Assembly (NCBI GenBank): GCA_038503075.1
Contig: JBCAML010000012.1
Location: 248,001-312,000 of the forward strand
Direction: 5' to 3'
Origin: Gyromitra esculenta
Lineage: Eukaryota; Ascomycota; Pezizomycetes; Pezizales; Discinaceae
Length of the DNA stretch: 64,000 bases
Position 1 is the first letter of the stretch, and every line of letters starts with the position of its first letter. A program made the position numbers and the translations under genes. The notes below the pieces were generated by a model. It was not told the origin of the DNA, searched no databases, and saw only the letters and a program-made list of their open reading frames with translations. Below, piece by piece: positions 12,770 through 26,284 of the stretch.

Positions 12770-14192
12770 CCCCCCATGGGTCTCTGTGGCAGAGGAACTC
12801 GAGTTTTGTGAAAGCAACTGTTCTTTTGGAGCAATAGCAATAGGAGGGCGACTTTTGGCCGCCTTCCTTTGAAGGGTATTATTCGTAGGACGTTGGAAAT
12901 ACTGCTTATCTTGTGCTCGATGAGACCTGTTATTTTCTCTGATGAAGTGGTGAGCCGGGGAGGGGAACGATGTTGAAGCCTAGTGAGGATCGACTCACCT
13001 GTTGCAAATTTCAGGGTTCATCAAGAGTTTAGACGACACAGTTGCAGTTTCTGTTCGGGCACATGGGCAACTTATCAGAACGGGAACAAATAAAGTTTAA
13101 GTCCAAGATCCAATGAGATAACCGTTACAGTCCGAAGAGAATAAATAGATGCTGGGAGAAAACTCACCAGAACGTCCCAGACTTCCTTGGGTGCAATAAG
13201 GTGCTTCTGTGGGAGATGGGCTGAGCTTCAACAGCCAAGTTGGAAATGAATATGAGGTAACTCGAATTTATAAATTAATTCTGGGAGGCGAGGCGAGTTC
13301 GAAACCGAACCTCCGCTCGGAAAAAAAACTCACACAATGAATGATGAACAATGATCAAACGGATGCGTTAAAATAAAGTGAAGAACTAAACGACAGCGAA
13401 CGTGCCCCGAAACTAACTACCGTAACCTGATTGCTAAATAGTTTGAAGGGAGGTCTTCTACCTCTTATCTGTCGACGTACCTTACCTATCGATTGGAGCA
13501 CACTATAGATGGAGAGAATTTTCGAAAGGAAGTAATAGTAAAAAAACAAAGAAGAGCAGCCTTGTAGCTCCTACATACTACAAGCACTTTATGGACGGGT
13601 GTGCTACCGGTGGAATTCGCCGCTATACTTGAGCACGTACATACGGGTGAGAAATGTGAGCTCTTCCCTGCAGGCAGACAAGACAAGCCAAAAAGTTCAA
13701 GTGCTACTGCGGACGATCATAATCAAATGAAACAAAACAGGCTGGTTACACGTAAATTTTTCGTGGGGTAGTAGACCATATGTAACGGAGATACTGTGCA
13801 CGGAATCGATCGGAAGGAACAAGGATGCTTCCAATGCGATGGAAATGTAGACGTAAAACCACACATCATCCACTCACAACGTTCTCCAAGCTTTCCACGA
13901 TTTGGGGCTCCCGAATTTTTCTTGGCAGGCACGTTCCCGGGGTCAAGTAGGGTCCTCGGACGCTGGAGAAGATGTCAATTATGGTTGGCAGAGAGCTGTC
14001 ATGTTTGAGGCAATTGGTTAATTCACATAAGTGGCATTGGGGTCAATTAACTAGGTATTAGTCCTAGGCTGAAAGTATGTATGCACAGTAACGACGTTTT
14101 CTTTGTGATTGCGAATGAAAGTTGATTGCGGTGCAACCGGAGACCTATTATTTCGAACTCTCGAGTACCATTCAATATTCCCGAGATTTCGG
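12770..14192. other. Intergenic region between the transcription factor and ecm29
   Basis: About 1.4 kb. It contains the presumed promoter and 5' leader of the transcription factor (an open frame in the zinc-cluster frame continues to about 12980, so an extra upstream exon is conceivable) and the 3' flank of ecm29. No other gene is supported. Confidence 0.5.
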
Positions 14193-17100
14193 TTACCCAA
14201 GGAGGAAACGCGTAGCAGCGGAATCCATAACTTGTAGAACTACCGATGATCGTTCCTCAGCAAGGGTCTGGCGAAGATCTTCCCGGATCCTACCCCAGAT
14301 GCTTCCATGCCCTTGAAGTTTGAGTAGACCCACAATAGCGCTCGCAGCCTTCAGCCTCACATTTTCGTGTCCTCGATCCCTTGAATTTTCAAAGACTCGA
14401 GGCCAAATTCTTCCGAGAAGTTCATCCCAGCCCTTATCGTCAAGGGCTAGAGAAGCCGAGGATAATCTGTCTATCATACGTTCGACACATTCCGCCCCAC
14501 ATGTTTTCACTTCGTAGTTAGCACCTGCCATACGACTGTCCAACAAATCTAGCACCTGGATGACCTCGGTCTTCACTTTTGCCGCTAGAATCCGAAAGCT
14601 TGGTTAGTCGATAATTTATATTTTAGGAAATCGCACAAAAAAATAAGAGTAGTGTATGTACCCATAGGTTGAAGATTTGGCCGGAAGGCATAAGATAAAG
14701 CCGATAAGCCATTAACAAGTGTTAACTGCTGTCTATAGTAGTTTGGTTTATTAGCACTCAGAACCCTACAGGATACTACGGAAATCTCTTACATCGACTT
14801 GGCAGAACGGCCGTCTGGTGTGTCAATATCCATTGCATCCTCAGTGTCATCTGATATCAAAGATGTCACAATCCTGTAAACTTCATCAAATAGGTCCATT
14901 TCATCAAATCCATTCGTAAAGCTACCGAGACTCTTGAGTGCAGAACTGCGATAAGAGGGATTGCTGCGCTTGGCTTCTCGCAAGACGATCTAAGTGGAGG
15001 TTAGCTAAAGCAAAATAGAAGACACGTACGTTGATTACCTTTTCTAGGTCTTGTAACTTGCCTACATCACTACGGAAATGCACTTTACCATTCACCGCTA
15101 AGGAGACAAGGGCATCCAGAACCGCTTCTTTTCCATCCCAGGTTCTCCCACTAGTAGCCGAAACCAACACAGGCCACAATATGTGCACCTGGTCAGCTGA
15201 CAAATCACTTCCAATTGATTTGCATGCGTCTGCTAGGCTTAATGCTGCCGTTTGCTTGATGGCCCAACGCTGTGATGCCAAATGTATTTTAGTCATATCA
15301 ACGATTTCCACCAAGTATAGCTTGATAGCACCAGTCCCGCCGGTGTTTTCGGACCACGTCTTACCGAAGATCTCTTTGACTGACTTCTCAGGGTCGTGCT
15401 TGCCGATGAATAGGAATGGAAGCACATCGACAGCCAGCGCATTGAACCGATCGGTTGCACTGTTCGTGTCAGCGATAGTCTTATATATGTGTGAATCATC
15501 ATGAACTTACTGTTGGCAGATTGCGGACACAACCTCACCCGCGATAGCTCGTGATTGTTCGTCTTCGCCATTGAAGTATAGTTTCTTCGCGTAGGATACG
15601 AGCCCCAAGATCTTTTCATCACTAGCAATCCGACAAAGATAACCAGCGGCACTTGCATAGCTAACCATGACGGTTTCATTACGGTCCTGCAGCGATGATT
15701 GAATGGTTCTTAGCAAATCATCTGCATATGGCTTTGTGATAAATCCGTGCCGGACAACTAGGGTTACTACTATACGGCTACAGCCAACCTACAAATCGGA
15801 GTTCATGCGTCAGTCATCTGAAATCTTCCGAGAAAGTGGTTCACAGTGCTCTCCAGCTCATGTGACAGATCAGAGAGCATTAGAACTGTATGAGGGAATT
15901 CTAGGGGTTTTGGGGAGTAGATTTGTGTAGAGGAAAATAATAATGGGGGGAGTGTTTCTCAAGATTGCAGCTAGCTGGCTGGGTTAAAAAATGGTTCCGA
16001 CTTACTTTTGATGGTAAGCCCAATGCCTTCCGAATAGTTTTTTGCAGCTGAGGAACAAAAGTTTTCATTGTCTCGGCGTCCATTAGGTCCAAACAGCGCT
16101 CAATAGCATCCATCATGGGTGAACCACGAACACTGCTTAAGCGTATACGATCGATTTCCTCGCCAGTAGTGTTATACTTTTCTGCGTTCAAGTGAAGATA
16201 GTTGATAGCCTCTGGCTCCAAAGAACTCAGCAGTGCAACGAATTTGTCAACAAGGCTCGGAACATATGGCGACACTGCCTTTCCACCTGTTTTGACAAGT
16301 TGGAGAAGGGTACCTGGTTCCAAATAATTAGTGTTTTTTTACTACCATAATTTCGGGGTGAGAGAGTTTGCTCACGCAAAGCAAATATCTGCACGTCCTT
16401 AGCTTCTGCCTCTAATCCCGAACTTCCCATCAAGAATGGCATCAAGCTTTTCAAAACAGTCTCTGCATCCTTTGGCGAAGAGCCTGCGTTGACATCGACG
16501 TTTTTGATCATCACCGCTGTCAGTACTCGGCATAGTTTCATGGCAGCTTTTCTGACAGATTCCTTCACGTCGTCCAAGACTTTGAATGCCACCGACCAGA
16601 TCCGCTCTAGGTATTTAGCATACTGTGTAAATTTAGAAAGTTAGCAGTCCCTTCAGCCAGCCAATATCCAAGCCCACAATAATCAACTCGTGACTGCTTG
16701 CGAGAAGCCACCGCCACCAAATAACTGTCGTCGTGACCGTCATGAACTCCAAAAACCCAAGGGAACAGAATTCAAACCTTTTCCACACCTCTCCCTTGCA
16801 CAAGCTCCCCAATAGCGTTACAACAACTCTCCCTCGTTCTCCATTCCCTCCCCAATGCTTGCTCGAGCAAATCTTCAACAATGGTATCAAACCACACTTC
16901 CAACACCTCTCTTTCATCTGAGCCAATTAAGCTCTTCCAAATATCCTCCATACTTCTCGCCACATTCGGGTTCGGATCGAACCGGTACCGGTAGAGCTTA
17001 GGGTATAGCTTGGGGTTATGTTTAAGAACATCTGAAGAGGAGAGAATAGAACCTAACCCAAAACGACCGAAAGCTGCGCGAGAGGACCAGAGGGAGTTGT

Positions 17101-20100
17101 GACGTGCGAGAGACATGAATTTGTAGACGAGACTGGGGTCACCGACTTCAGAGGCGAGTGACATAATCTATACGAGATCGTTAATGTTAGTTTTGTCCTA
17201 CTCAATTTGGATATTGATAGGCACAAACATCTTTATAGGTGTTGATACTGCCATCCCCTGTAGGTAATGCGCCTGGTTCGAATAGTTCGGTATCCGCCGA
17301 GACGTTTCCTGTCAAGGTTCGCTTGTCGCCCGTGAATGAAGAGATGAGGCTCCTGACAAGATCTTCTTTCGTCTCTTTATCACCAAGTTCGTGGACCATC
17401 GTTAAACCTCTAGCAGCGGTTTCCTGCACCAATTCTGTGGGGAAAATTGTGTTAAATCACCAACTATCACTCGATTGATTGGAAATGGGTTGGGGTTGGA
17501 AGTGATGTTTACCATCTCGATCAACTAAAAATCCTCGAAAGCCCTTTTGCATTTCGCCGAGTTTTGATTGAACTTCTCCGGAGCCTCCAAGGAACTCAAG
17601 CAAATTGAGCATCCAGACACAAGTTGCCTGCGCCAGATTAGTACCAATGATCAAAATCCCCGTTTTAATGAACAAGGATGCAGTCATACCTTTCTCAAAG
17701 CCGGTTTTGTTTCTTTCACAAACCCTAAAACTTTCTCCACAACCCCCTTTAACCTCACCTTGTCACCTTCCTTCTCGCTGATCGCATCCTCGAACCCTTC
17801 AAGATCGATCTTGCCCTTAACACCTTTACTCTTCCATCCGCCAGCCACTGCTGCGATTGCTTCCCCAGTCGCAAAGTTGACCTCAATCTGCCTATTCTCA
17901 TGCATCGAAAATAGCTTCTCAAGCGCCGTCTTCACAACCCCATCATCGCCATCACCTGGAAATACAATAGCGAAATACCCCATGGCAAGGATTGCCTTCT
18001 CCTTCCCCTTCTTCCCCAACTCCACTAACCGTTCTAGTATCTTCTCTGGATCCTCAAAATATGTGCTATTCACAACGCCAAAAACACAAATCTCCGAAAA
18101 CGCCATAATGGCAGCATCGAGAACCATCTGATCTCTAGTGCCTAATAACGCAGCTGCAATAACGCCAACACCGCCATCCACCAGCTCTTTCTGCAGCACG
18201 TCTAGTCTCCCACGGAGCTTCAGCCGTGCGAGAAGATACCCAATAGCCAGCACCGCGCCATGAACTTGATTCAATTCCTGTCCTCCGGCTTTCTCCCAGT
18301 TCCCGGCAGCATCGATCACCTCACGGACCAGTTCCACAACTGCCTCTTTCTCCTCCGTCTCGTGACTACCAAGCAGACCAAGAGCCCTAGCAGTTGTGAC
18401 TCGCCCCTCCAGCTTCATCCCAGTAAGCACACACCTCCGCAACTCCTGCACCCGGGGCGTAAAGCGCTCTAGCGCGACCCCAGGAACCAGTCCAACAAGC
18501 TCTACCCACACGTCGCGCACTCCTTCCATCCCAACCCCACCGAACACCATACCTTCCCATGCCACGTCCATGAACGTCGTTAGGGCCCTAGGCCGCTCGG
18601 CGAGTTTCCGGAAGTAAGCTCGCAACTTAACTCGGATCGTAGAGTCCCGTTCGACGGCGACGTCGAGCTTGCGCTCCCAGTCTTCGTCAACAAGCACTTC
18701 TTCACCATCGAGTGCTTCCATGAAGGCTACACGTCGCACGAACGCCAGTGCGGTAGCGAAGACGTCGAGTGGGAAATTATTTATGAGTATGTTGCCGTTG
18801 GAGCCCCAGGTTGCGGTTTCGTGCACGTGCGTGAAAAAGTAGGCGATTGTTTTGGCAAAGGAGGGGAATGCGAATTTTGTGCTTGGGGGTGTGTCGAGGT
18901 CCATTGTGTCTGCTGCGTAGGCGGGGTGTTTTTCTTCAGGGTTAAGGAGCCGGTAGTAGTATGGATGAAGACCTGGGGTTTTATTAGTTAATGGGCGAGT
19001 GTTTATATGGAAGGGTTATATATGGAGTACCTTTCTTCGCCTCCTCAATCACTTCGCCTCTCTCTCCCGGTCTGCCAATAGCTAGTAGATTCACCCACCG
19101 CCCAACTACATTCCCAAACTCGAGTGTCCGATTCGCATACCGCACTGCAGAGAATCTAGTACTCCGCCCCTTCTGCGCCACCATCTGCTCAACGATCAAT
19201 TCCTCTAAGGCATCCCTAGTATCGCCGTCTACCCTCGCCCTCGCAACCACCGGTAACAACGTTGAAAGCGCACCCTCAACCGCCACACCAACACTCCCCG
19301 CCGCTTCATCCCTCAGCCTCGCAAACAAGAACCTCAAAACCCTCCACTCTCTCTCCACCACAATCTCGGGCGCCCGCTTCGCCAGCAGTCCCAAGGACTC
19401 ATAAGCATACCCACGTAGTTCATCACTGCCCTCTTCCGACAAGATCCAATACCGCACTTTCTCCACCACATCCCCCGCAACAGCATGCATCGTATCTTCA
19501 TCGCCCATCCGCGACGCCCAGTTCACAAACCCGAATGCGGCCTGCCGCAAGCGCACATAGTCTGTCTCGAGCCCGCTCTCGACAATACGGACAATTTCGC
19601 GTTTGTGCTGTGGTCCTACCGCAATCTGCGATTTCGAGAGAAGCGCTATGATGCGCGCCTGCAGCACCACCTTGACTGCTGAGATGTCTCCAGTACCGAA
19701 GTAGAGGGCGTAAAGTTGTGGCACAATCAAGTCGAGCTCAATCGACGGGAGTGAGCGCTTGTAGATGTCGTCGGCTGGAGAAGAAACCGCTGAGTTGCTA
19801 TCGCAGGATCCGATTAAAGACGGGAGAAAACGCTCGTTGTCTGTGAAGGCACCAGTGGACAGGAACTTCAGCACGGATTGTTTGATGCTTGCTAACACGG
19901 CGAATGGCGTGAAGGTCTCTTTTTTACCGCCAAGAGTCAAGAATTCGATATCGGAATGGGAGAGGCCGGGGGATGAAAGACGGGCCTGCGGTTGCGGTTG
20001 CGGTGTGAAGATGGTGAGGTTGAGAAGCATCAACTTCGAAAACCAGTGTGAGAGGTATGCTGCGTCGGAGGGTGAGTCTTCGAAGCCAAGGGTTGCGCGA

Positions 20101-20639
20101 AGAGCAGCGTCTTCGGTGGTGCCTCGCGGTGGTGGCTCGAAGTGCGGGAGCAGCTTCAGAAGGATGTTGAAGAGGGCCCGTTGGTGCGTTGCGTTATCAT
20201 GTTTAGAGATATCTTTCAACAGTGGTGGAAGCAGCGCCAGTCGCTCGGCGACTGTGAGTCGTTCGATTCCGAGCTGCACATACATTAAGTCGAAATTCCG
20301 TACCAGAGGGTGTTTTCCGCCCACTTCGGGGTCTTTGAACTGGGCTAACAGTGGAGCGACCGGGAGGAGTAGGGTTGGGGGTTTGATCCGGGTGTTTATA
20401 TGTTGGCATATTGAGATTACCTGGGCTTTTGTCAGTGGGTGATTTTTTTTTAAAAAGAGAAGTCGGAATATAGATGCCTTATTCCGAACAGCTACATGAG
20501 GGCTTGCGAGCTTCAGAAGTAGTGGTGGTAGGTAGAGGTTGAGCAGCCGCTGTAGCTTATCGTCTCCTTCTGCAAGGGCGATTTTGAGCTCGACGTTGTT
20601 TACGAGGCGAAGTTCTTTGGCTTCGTCGGGGTCTGACAT
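14193..20639 (-). CDS. ecm29: Proteasome adaptor/stabiliser Ecm29
   Basis: Ecm29 is a long HEAT-repeat protein that binds the 19S and 20S particles of the 26S proteasome and tethers or quality-controls the assembly. Eleven exons close in phase: 20639-19031, 18972-17690, 17627-17513, 17434-17229, 17167-16778, 16622-16376, 16313-16006, 15788-15511, 15459-15030 (or -15039), 14989-14793, 14598-14193, giving about 1820 aa, the usual family length. Family landmarks are the N-terminal block (LQRLLNLYLPPLLLKLASP), GLHPYYYRLLNP at the exon 1/2 junction, LASEVGDPSLVYKFM, DDVKESVRKAA and GRTWDGKEAVLDAL. The ATG at 20639 opens the conserved N-terminus directly. Nothing suggests damage. The last exon-9 splice has two in-phase donors. 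Confidence 0.95.
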
Positions 20640-23600
20640 GGCGGTTTATTTATATTTATCTTAGTATTTTATTGTTTTTTAATATAACTTGGTGATAGGT
20701 GATTGCTTTCTTTCGAGATGTGGATATTGGATGGCTCTAGAGGTCGATGGTCAAGCTCGGGGCCAATGACGCTGGCCCAGAGGTGGGACGTGCCGTTGAG
20801 GCTGAAAAGGCGCCAAGGGTTTGTGATTATGAAAGCAGAAGAATGTTCTGGGCCAGTCGAGTGATTGTCGGTGAGTGAGAGCGTCGACCAAGACATAGAG
20901 TATCACTCAGCTTGGCAGTCAGCATGTTGGGTATACTCCTGTATTCCTGTTATTCAAGGCAGAGTTGCGTTGATTGGGTTAGGTGATGGGTTAGGTGATG
21001 GGTTAGGGTTGATGCCAGCGAAATCATCTTGAGGGCTCATTGGGAATACTCTGGACCGGGTATATTTACAAAGATATCGTATGTGGTACATGTGACTTCA
21101 CAGTCTATTTCTGTGGTGAAGACGAACTTACTGCGCCATCGTTAGGATAAAACTGAATATAGATAGCCACCCGTTGAGGACAGACCTAGAGCAATTAAGC
21201 GCATGATTATGTACCGTAAGCATTCGACTATCGAACTCTCGATTGGTAGACGATACAATGTTTAAGCAATAGTTTGTTTGGGTTGATTCCCATCGAGCCA
21301 ACCATTTTTGACTCCTTGTTCCCTGGACAGTTCAGACCATCAGTTAAGCCGCCCTACCGTTATAGCGGAAGATCCCACAGAAGTCAGAAAATCGACTGCA
21401 GGCTTCCCAATGGGTCGAGCCTCAGTGGACTTGCCTCAGTTGCATATTCATATGTCTAGTCCACTTTTATATCGGCCAGCCAAGTTAAGCCTTAAGCTAA
21501 TCAAATATGCCTATTGTGGTCTATAATTCTGTCACTTGCGCAGAGTTCGGCTAAAACGAAGATTCTAACTTGGTGTTATTATCGAGGTTTGTTGGGCTGG
21601 AGTGGCGTCAAGGCAAATATTGGCCCGAGCTAGCCTATCGGAGGGTCTGTTTACCCATTACTGAGCAGTATACATGTACCTTGATTTTGGTCCCCTCTAA
21701 CAAAGGACGGACAATGCAGAAAGAGGAATATTTTTTCCATTTCAGTCTCTGATAACCTCATGGCATAGTGATCCCTCGAGCTCTAAATAGCCCCCGATTG
21801 TTATAACCAATGAAGGGAAGGGAGAACATGCATTTCTGACTGAGAGATATGGTTAATGTAGCCCCGGACGATTAGCTTGGATTGTTTGGTGATAACTTAT
21901 ATATCAATGCCTTTACTAGAAGAGCAATAGTTCCTCTTGTATGGCTAGAGATTAGACAATAGGACCTTGACGAGTTCCTGTGTTTTTCGTTTCGGTACGG
22001 TCCAAAGTGAGAGAGAAGCTGCTTGATGTTAGCTGCAGGATTTGAAGTGTGAAGTGAGGTTTAGTAATGTAGCACGTGGACTATACAGCCAAGACCATGT
22101 GATTTTGGGTTTCAAAGGGGCAGAAACGCGGTACAATCCACTAATAGCCAATTTAAAATACGTCAAAATCTCTATCGTGAAATTACCACTTTAGGAAGTC
22201 TATATTCCTGTAGGATAAATATCTTTATATTTCAATTTAAGCCCCTCTCCCTATGAAGGAAATTCGTGCTCCTGGGGCAGCGGCGGAACTAGTACTTTGT
22301 AACGAAACAGGTAGCACCCTAACCCCACTTCCTGCCTAAGTTCTCGAACTTTTGGAGAAACCGTCCCATCTAGCTACAGGCATTTGAAAGAAAAATCAGA
22401 GAAAGTCCGATAGAAACCATACCATTTGCACGCAACATTTTCTAAAACCGCTTTTTCTCATTAGGAGCACCGCTCTGGATAGGATTTTGGCTCTCGCGCA
22501 CGCCGAGGGGGTCTGGTAATGGCTCCCTGTCAGCCACAAGTCATGGAGGTTTAGGTCCTTATATATCTCGTTGCTACATACATCGATACATGTGCCTTGT
22601 GGTTGCCTTACATCCATTTAAAACAATGAAATTATGATTTAACAAAAACAAGAAAAACTTTCCAACGTCCTGTCGCTTTTTCTCTTCAAGATAGACAAAC
22701 CCAAAGCCTCAAACACCAAGATACTTCGCCCACATCCTCGCTGCATTCTATCTTTCCAGTGATTCCATATCTCACAATAGTAACGACACCCTCTACGAAT
22801 TCAGCTTTTAATTCAGAGCTGAGCCCACGGTTAGCTATAGTTTATGCCACGTATTCGCTGATTCCTTCGTTTCATAACCTTTAATAGTTAGAAAGGGCTC
22901 CACGTATTAACAGGTTTTTCCTAACAATCACTTGCAGAATCATATCAATGCCGCGGAGGCACCGACTAGACCATACGCGAGGCTCTCTGTCCTTGGCACT
23001 CTATTTGGTCGTTTGTGGATCCACAGCGCATATTAGCATATAATATCCATAGTTTAACTCACCTCTGCAGCTCCCGTACTGTCAAGAGGGTCGTATATCC
23101 CCAACGCTGGTTAGCTAGATATTTTATCGGGCTCAGTCATAATTGGTAGCCTTGTACATTGACGGATGAAGTCCGAAGTCGTTGGCGGTGCGCCAGGTAC
23201 GCGTGGGTACTGGTCAATCTTATGCCCTACCCAACCAAGAGCTATCATATTTGGCTTTCTCACCATACCTATCCTCCAACTTGAGACGACCTACCGGCTA
23301 CTTCCTCCGAACCTTTTGACCCTATCGATTCAAATGACTGGATCTGGTACACTAACATTAACGCGGCCTATTACTTGGACGACCTGTGACTTCGTCTGAG
23401 CACTGCTTATTACAACTTGTGCTAGATACAGGGCGATGCACATTGAGCACAGGATTGAGTAAATATCTCTTGGCGACACTTGTGGAGACAGTAATTGTGC
23501 ACAGTTCACGATACCGTAGCCGCAAAACGGAGCTCAAACAATCTAGCAGCTAGATATGTTGGATGGGGCGTCCGGGGCTGGTTTGTGTCCGGATTGGCAC

Positions 23601-24134
23601 TTGGGTTTCTTCAGCTCGTGTTAGGGCTATAATATTGGGGCAGCAGATAAGCATCCATTGACATATATGCAACTCTCATATCTCAATGCTTAAGCCTGAC
23701 GCGAGTAGATAAAGATGTGAGTAAATTTGGGAGTGGGTTAAAGAGAAATCCAGATTAATCTCTGGTCGACTCCAGAGTCGTAACCGCCGTGGGTTAGGGT
23801 TTTACTGAAACACGCTGGAATTATGTGACCTGTATTGTACCATCTCCGTAAGTACGAAGTACAGAAAAGTGATACACATTCAGCTACCCCCATCACAAGT
23901 TATATGTAAGCTAATAGCTCCCCCTAGATCAATTGAGGGTTTGAACCTCAATACCTCATGGTCAAATCCTCGCAAGACTCAGGAACACGAAGATGCATCC
24001 ACTGCCAAGCTGGATGCGCCGATAACGTTACACCATCACATCACATATGATATACCACCGCCAGCACGCCTCGATGGCTTCAGTAAAGCGCATCCTCGCG
24101 AGATATTTTTTGGTCGACCAGCTCTAAGTCTGTA
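20640..24134. other. Gene-free stretch upstream of ecm29
   Basis: About 3.5 kb without a supportable gene. The first few hundred bases should hold the ecm29 promoter. A telomere-like tandem array lies at 20976-21012. Short open frames at 21274-21752 and 23166-23399 show no recognisable domains. The region is moderately AT-rich, like other repeat-derived DNA here. Confidence 0.5.
20976..21012 (+). repeat. Interstitial telomere-like tandem repeat
   Basis: Three consecutive units, GGGTTAGGTGAT twice and then GGGTTAGGGTTGAT. The core TTAGGG is the common fungal telomere motif, but the unit is a 12-mer variant, so this is an interstitial degenerate array rather than a telomere. Confidence 0.7.
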
Positions 24135-24308
24135 CAGTACAATCGCTCTATAAGGATATGAAATTAGGGCAGTTCTATATCCTTACAGAGCAGAAATCCT
24201 TATAAAAAAGGCCTAGCACACACAAAATAACCCCTGTCAAGACCTGAAATACTATCCTTATAAGGCGAGTATCCTTATAGTCCGAACCCTTATAAGGTGA
24301 TTGTACTG
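24135..24308. mobile_element. MITE of the CAGTACAATCGC family, 174 bp
   Basis: The left end CAGTACAATCGCTCTATAAG and the reverse complement of the right end CAGTACAATCACCTTATAAG form a terminal inverted repeat of about 23 bp. TA flanks both sides (24133-24134 and 24309-24310). The interior repeats the motif CCTTATAAGG in palindromic form. Related copies lie at 48557-48690 (right-truncated) and 56631-56772. It sits 58 bp upstream of the start codon of the nuclease-like gene, so it occupies that gene's presumed promoter. Confidence 0.88.
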
Positions 24309-24367
24309 TATAGTCGAGGGCTCCCTCGCACAGCCCTCTATCCTGGGGGGGCAACGCAATTGCAACG

Positions 24368-26284
24368 ATGCGCGCCTCCGACATCTCGAAATGGATCGAT
24401 AGCAATCGCGACGAAACCAAAACTTACAGACATCCGCATCACCCGCGTGAGGATTCCCCCAAGGGGGACGATCATGACGCTACCCACAATGTTTCAGAAC
24501 ACCATCTAAAAGGTTCACACACCTTCCCTCCGCCAAAGCTTGAGGATCACGACAACAGCCGCAGTAATCGTCGAGTACCCAAACGTCCCGCGCCCCGTAA
24601 TACCCCGACCCCTAAAAAGAACAATCTATGGGACTGCGGTAACAATAACCCCAGTCCGATCCCACCCCGCATAAAAGATGCAGACATGACGGTTCTTCGT
24701 TTAGATTTGGCACCAAGAAGGAAGTTACGGCGGCTAATCCAGTCGCGGCTGCGCCCTTTTCTTGTCCTACATACTCAGCCTTGCTGCCTGGAGAGCCTCT
24801 AGAAAATGATCATAACCGTACCAATAGTACGAAGCCCGATAAATCAGTTTATAATCGCCCTTCACCCCACTTAGACTACCATACAAACCCAGCCTCCTCT
24901 CTACCTCAGTCTCCTACCACCGAAGACCCCGATATGCGTTTAACTAAGGCCACGAAACGTCGTTCGAGCGTGTCGGTATCCGAGAGTACAACCCCGCCAT
25001 CAACAAAACGAAATAAAACTGATTCCAGTAGATCAGATGGATTGGGTAGTAATAGTTCCAAGCAGTCGGTGTTGGTAAAGCGTGACTGGATGGGTAATCG
25101 CTCATGTCCTAGTTTATCATTCAGTGTAGATATGAAAAACCATCTACCTGTTCCAGACTATGTAACGTCTGTAGTTAAACTGTTTTGTGCGAATCAACTT
25201 GCCACTGGTTGCGTGCCCTCTGATCTAAAGGTTTCTAACTTAACATTTTCTAAAATTTTATTTTTTAACTTCCCCCAGGGAAGCTAACAGGTGCATCGAG
25301 TACTGGCAGAAAGAGCTGGCGTCTAGCTTTCCAGCTGAGGAGTTTATCGATATAAATTTCTCGTCGAGATCTGGCGATAGCAAGCGCCTCCTAAAGACGG
25401 TGCTAGACGTAGCCGGAGAATCGGAGTGGTTAAACGCCAACAATCTGGACGAAGCAAAATGGACAGAGCTAGTTGCGAAGTTACTCGAATATTCAGAAAA
25501 AGTGCTATCATTTAATCAGAAAACACACCAACCCACGCTAGCCTACAACGTAACATCAGAGTTCCTCCATGATAAGGAGTACTTCTCGACAATTGGGTTG
25601 AGTTCCAAGATTGATTATGCACTCCTCTTAAATCACACAGTCGAGCCCTTCGAATCCTTGCTATCTAAGGCCGTTAGTAATAGAATTCTGCTTAACCCCT
25701 TCACCCATCCACACATTGCAAAGACGATCGTAGTGCCTGGTGTCGAAATCAAATCGCCGCATGGCGATTCTTTAGCGCCAGCAGAGCTTCAGGTTGGGCT
25801 CTGGGCGACCAAGACAGGGTGTACTTACGATATGTTCAACGGCTACGGGAAACTTGCAGTCTCGAACACGGATTCGGGAAAAAATGGTGCTTCCCGACCA
25901 GCTTCTTCCAAACCTAATGTGGACCATCTACAGTTTGAGGAAATCAAACCAATCATTGGTGTCACGATTCTTGGTCCAATCTGGAATTTGCATGTTACCT
26001 ATCGTAACGGAAAGGGCAACTACGTAACTTACCCCACACCGCAATTTTCTGGTTCCCATATGTTTTACTGTAATTGGATAGGTGGACTAACGGGGAATAC
26101 ACAGGTTGCCCTTGGCCCGTATCATCTAGGTAACACCACCACGGCTCTCGGAACATTCATGATCTTGAGATTCCTCGCTCTAGTTCGCGAATATGCCGTA
26201 AAGGAGGTTTGGCCATGGGTCGCTGAACGTTTTGAGAGGGCAATAAAGAGAATTGAAGAAAATCTCCCAAGAGGCAACACATGA
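24368..26284 (+). pseudogene. PD-(D/E)XK nuclease-like protein, probably disrupted
   Basis: The C-terminal part (open from 25279 to 26284) looks like the fungal PD-(D/E)XK nuclease-like family (PF20516 type). It has SSKIDYALLL with a candidate acidic residue, then PGVEIKS (E-x-K) and AELQVGLWATKTG, in the order that family shows. The N-terminal part is basic and low-complexity. Two breaks are visible. The first open frame (24368-24802) must shift to another frame near 24700, where FGTKKEVTAANPVAAAP resumes. The candidate intron 25231-25278 has GT and AG but does not join the flanking frames in phase. Either the gene is a pseudogene, the assembly has small errors, or the splicing is not as read. 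MITEs lie 58 bp upstream and about 210 bp downstream. Confidence 0.55.
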
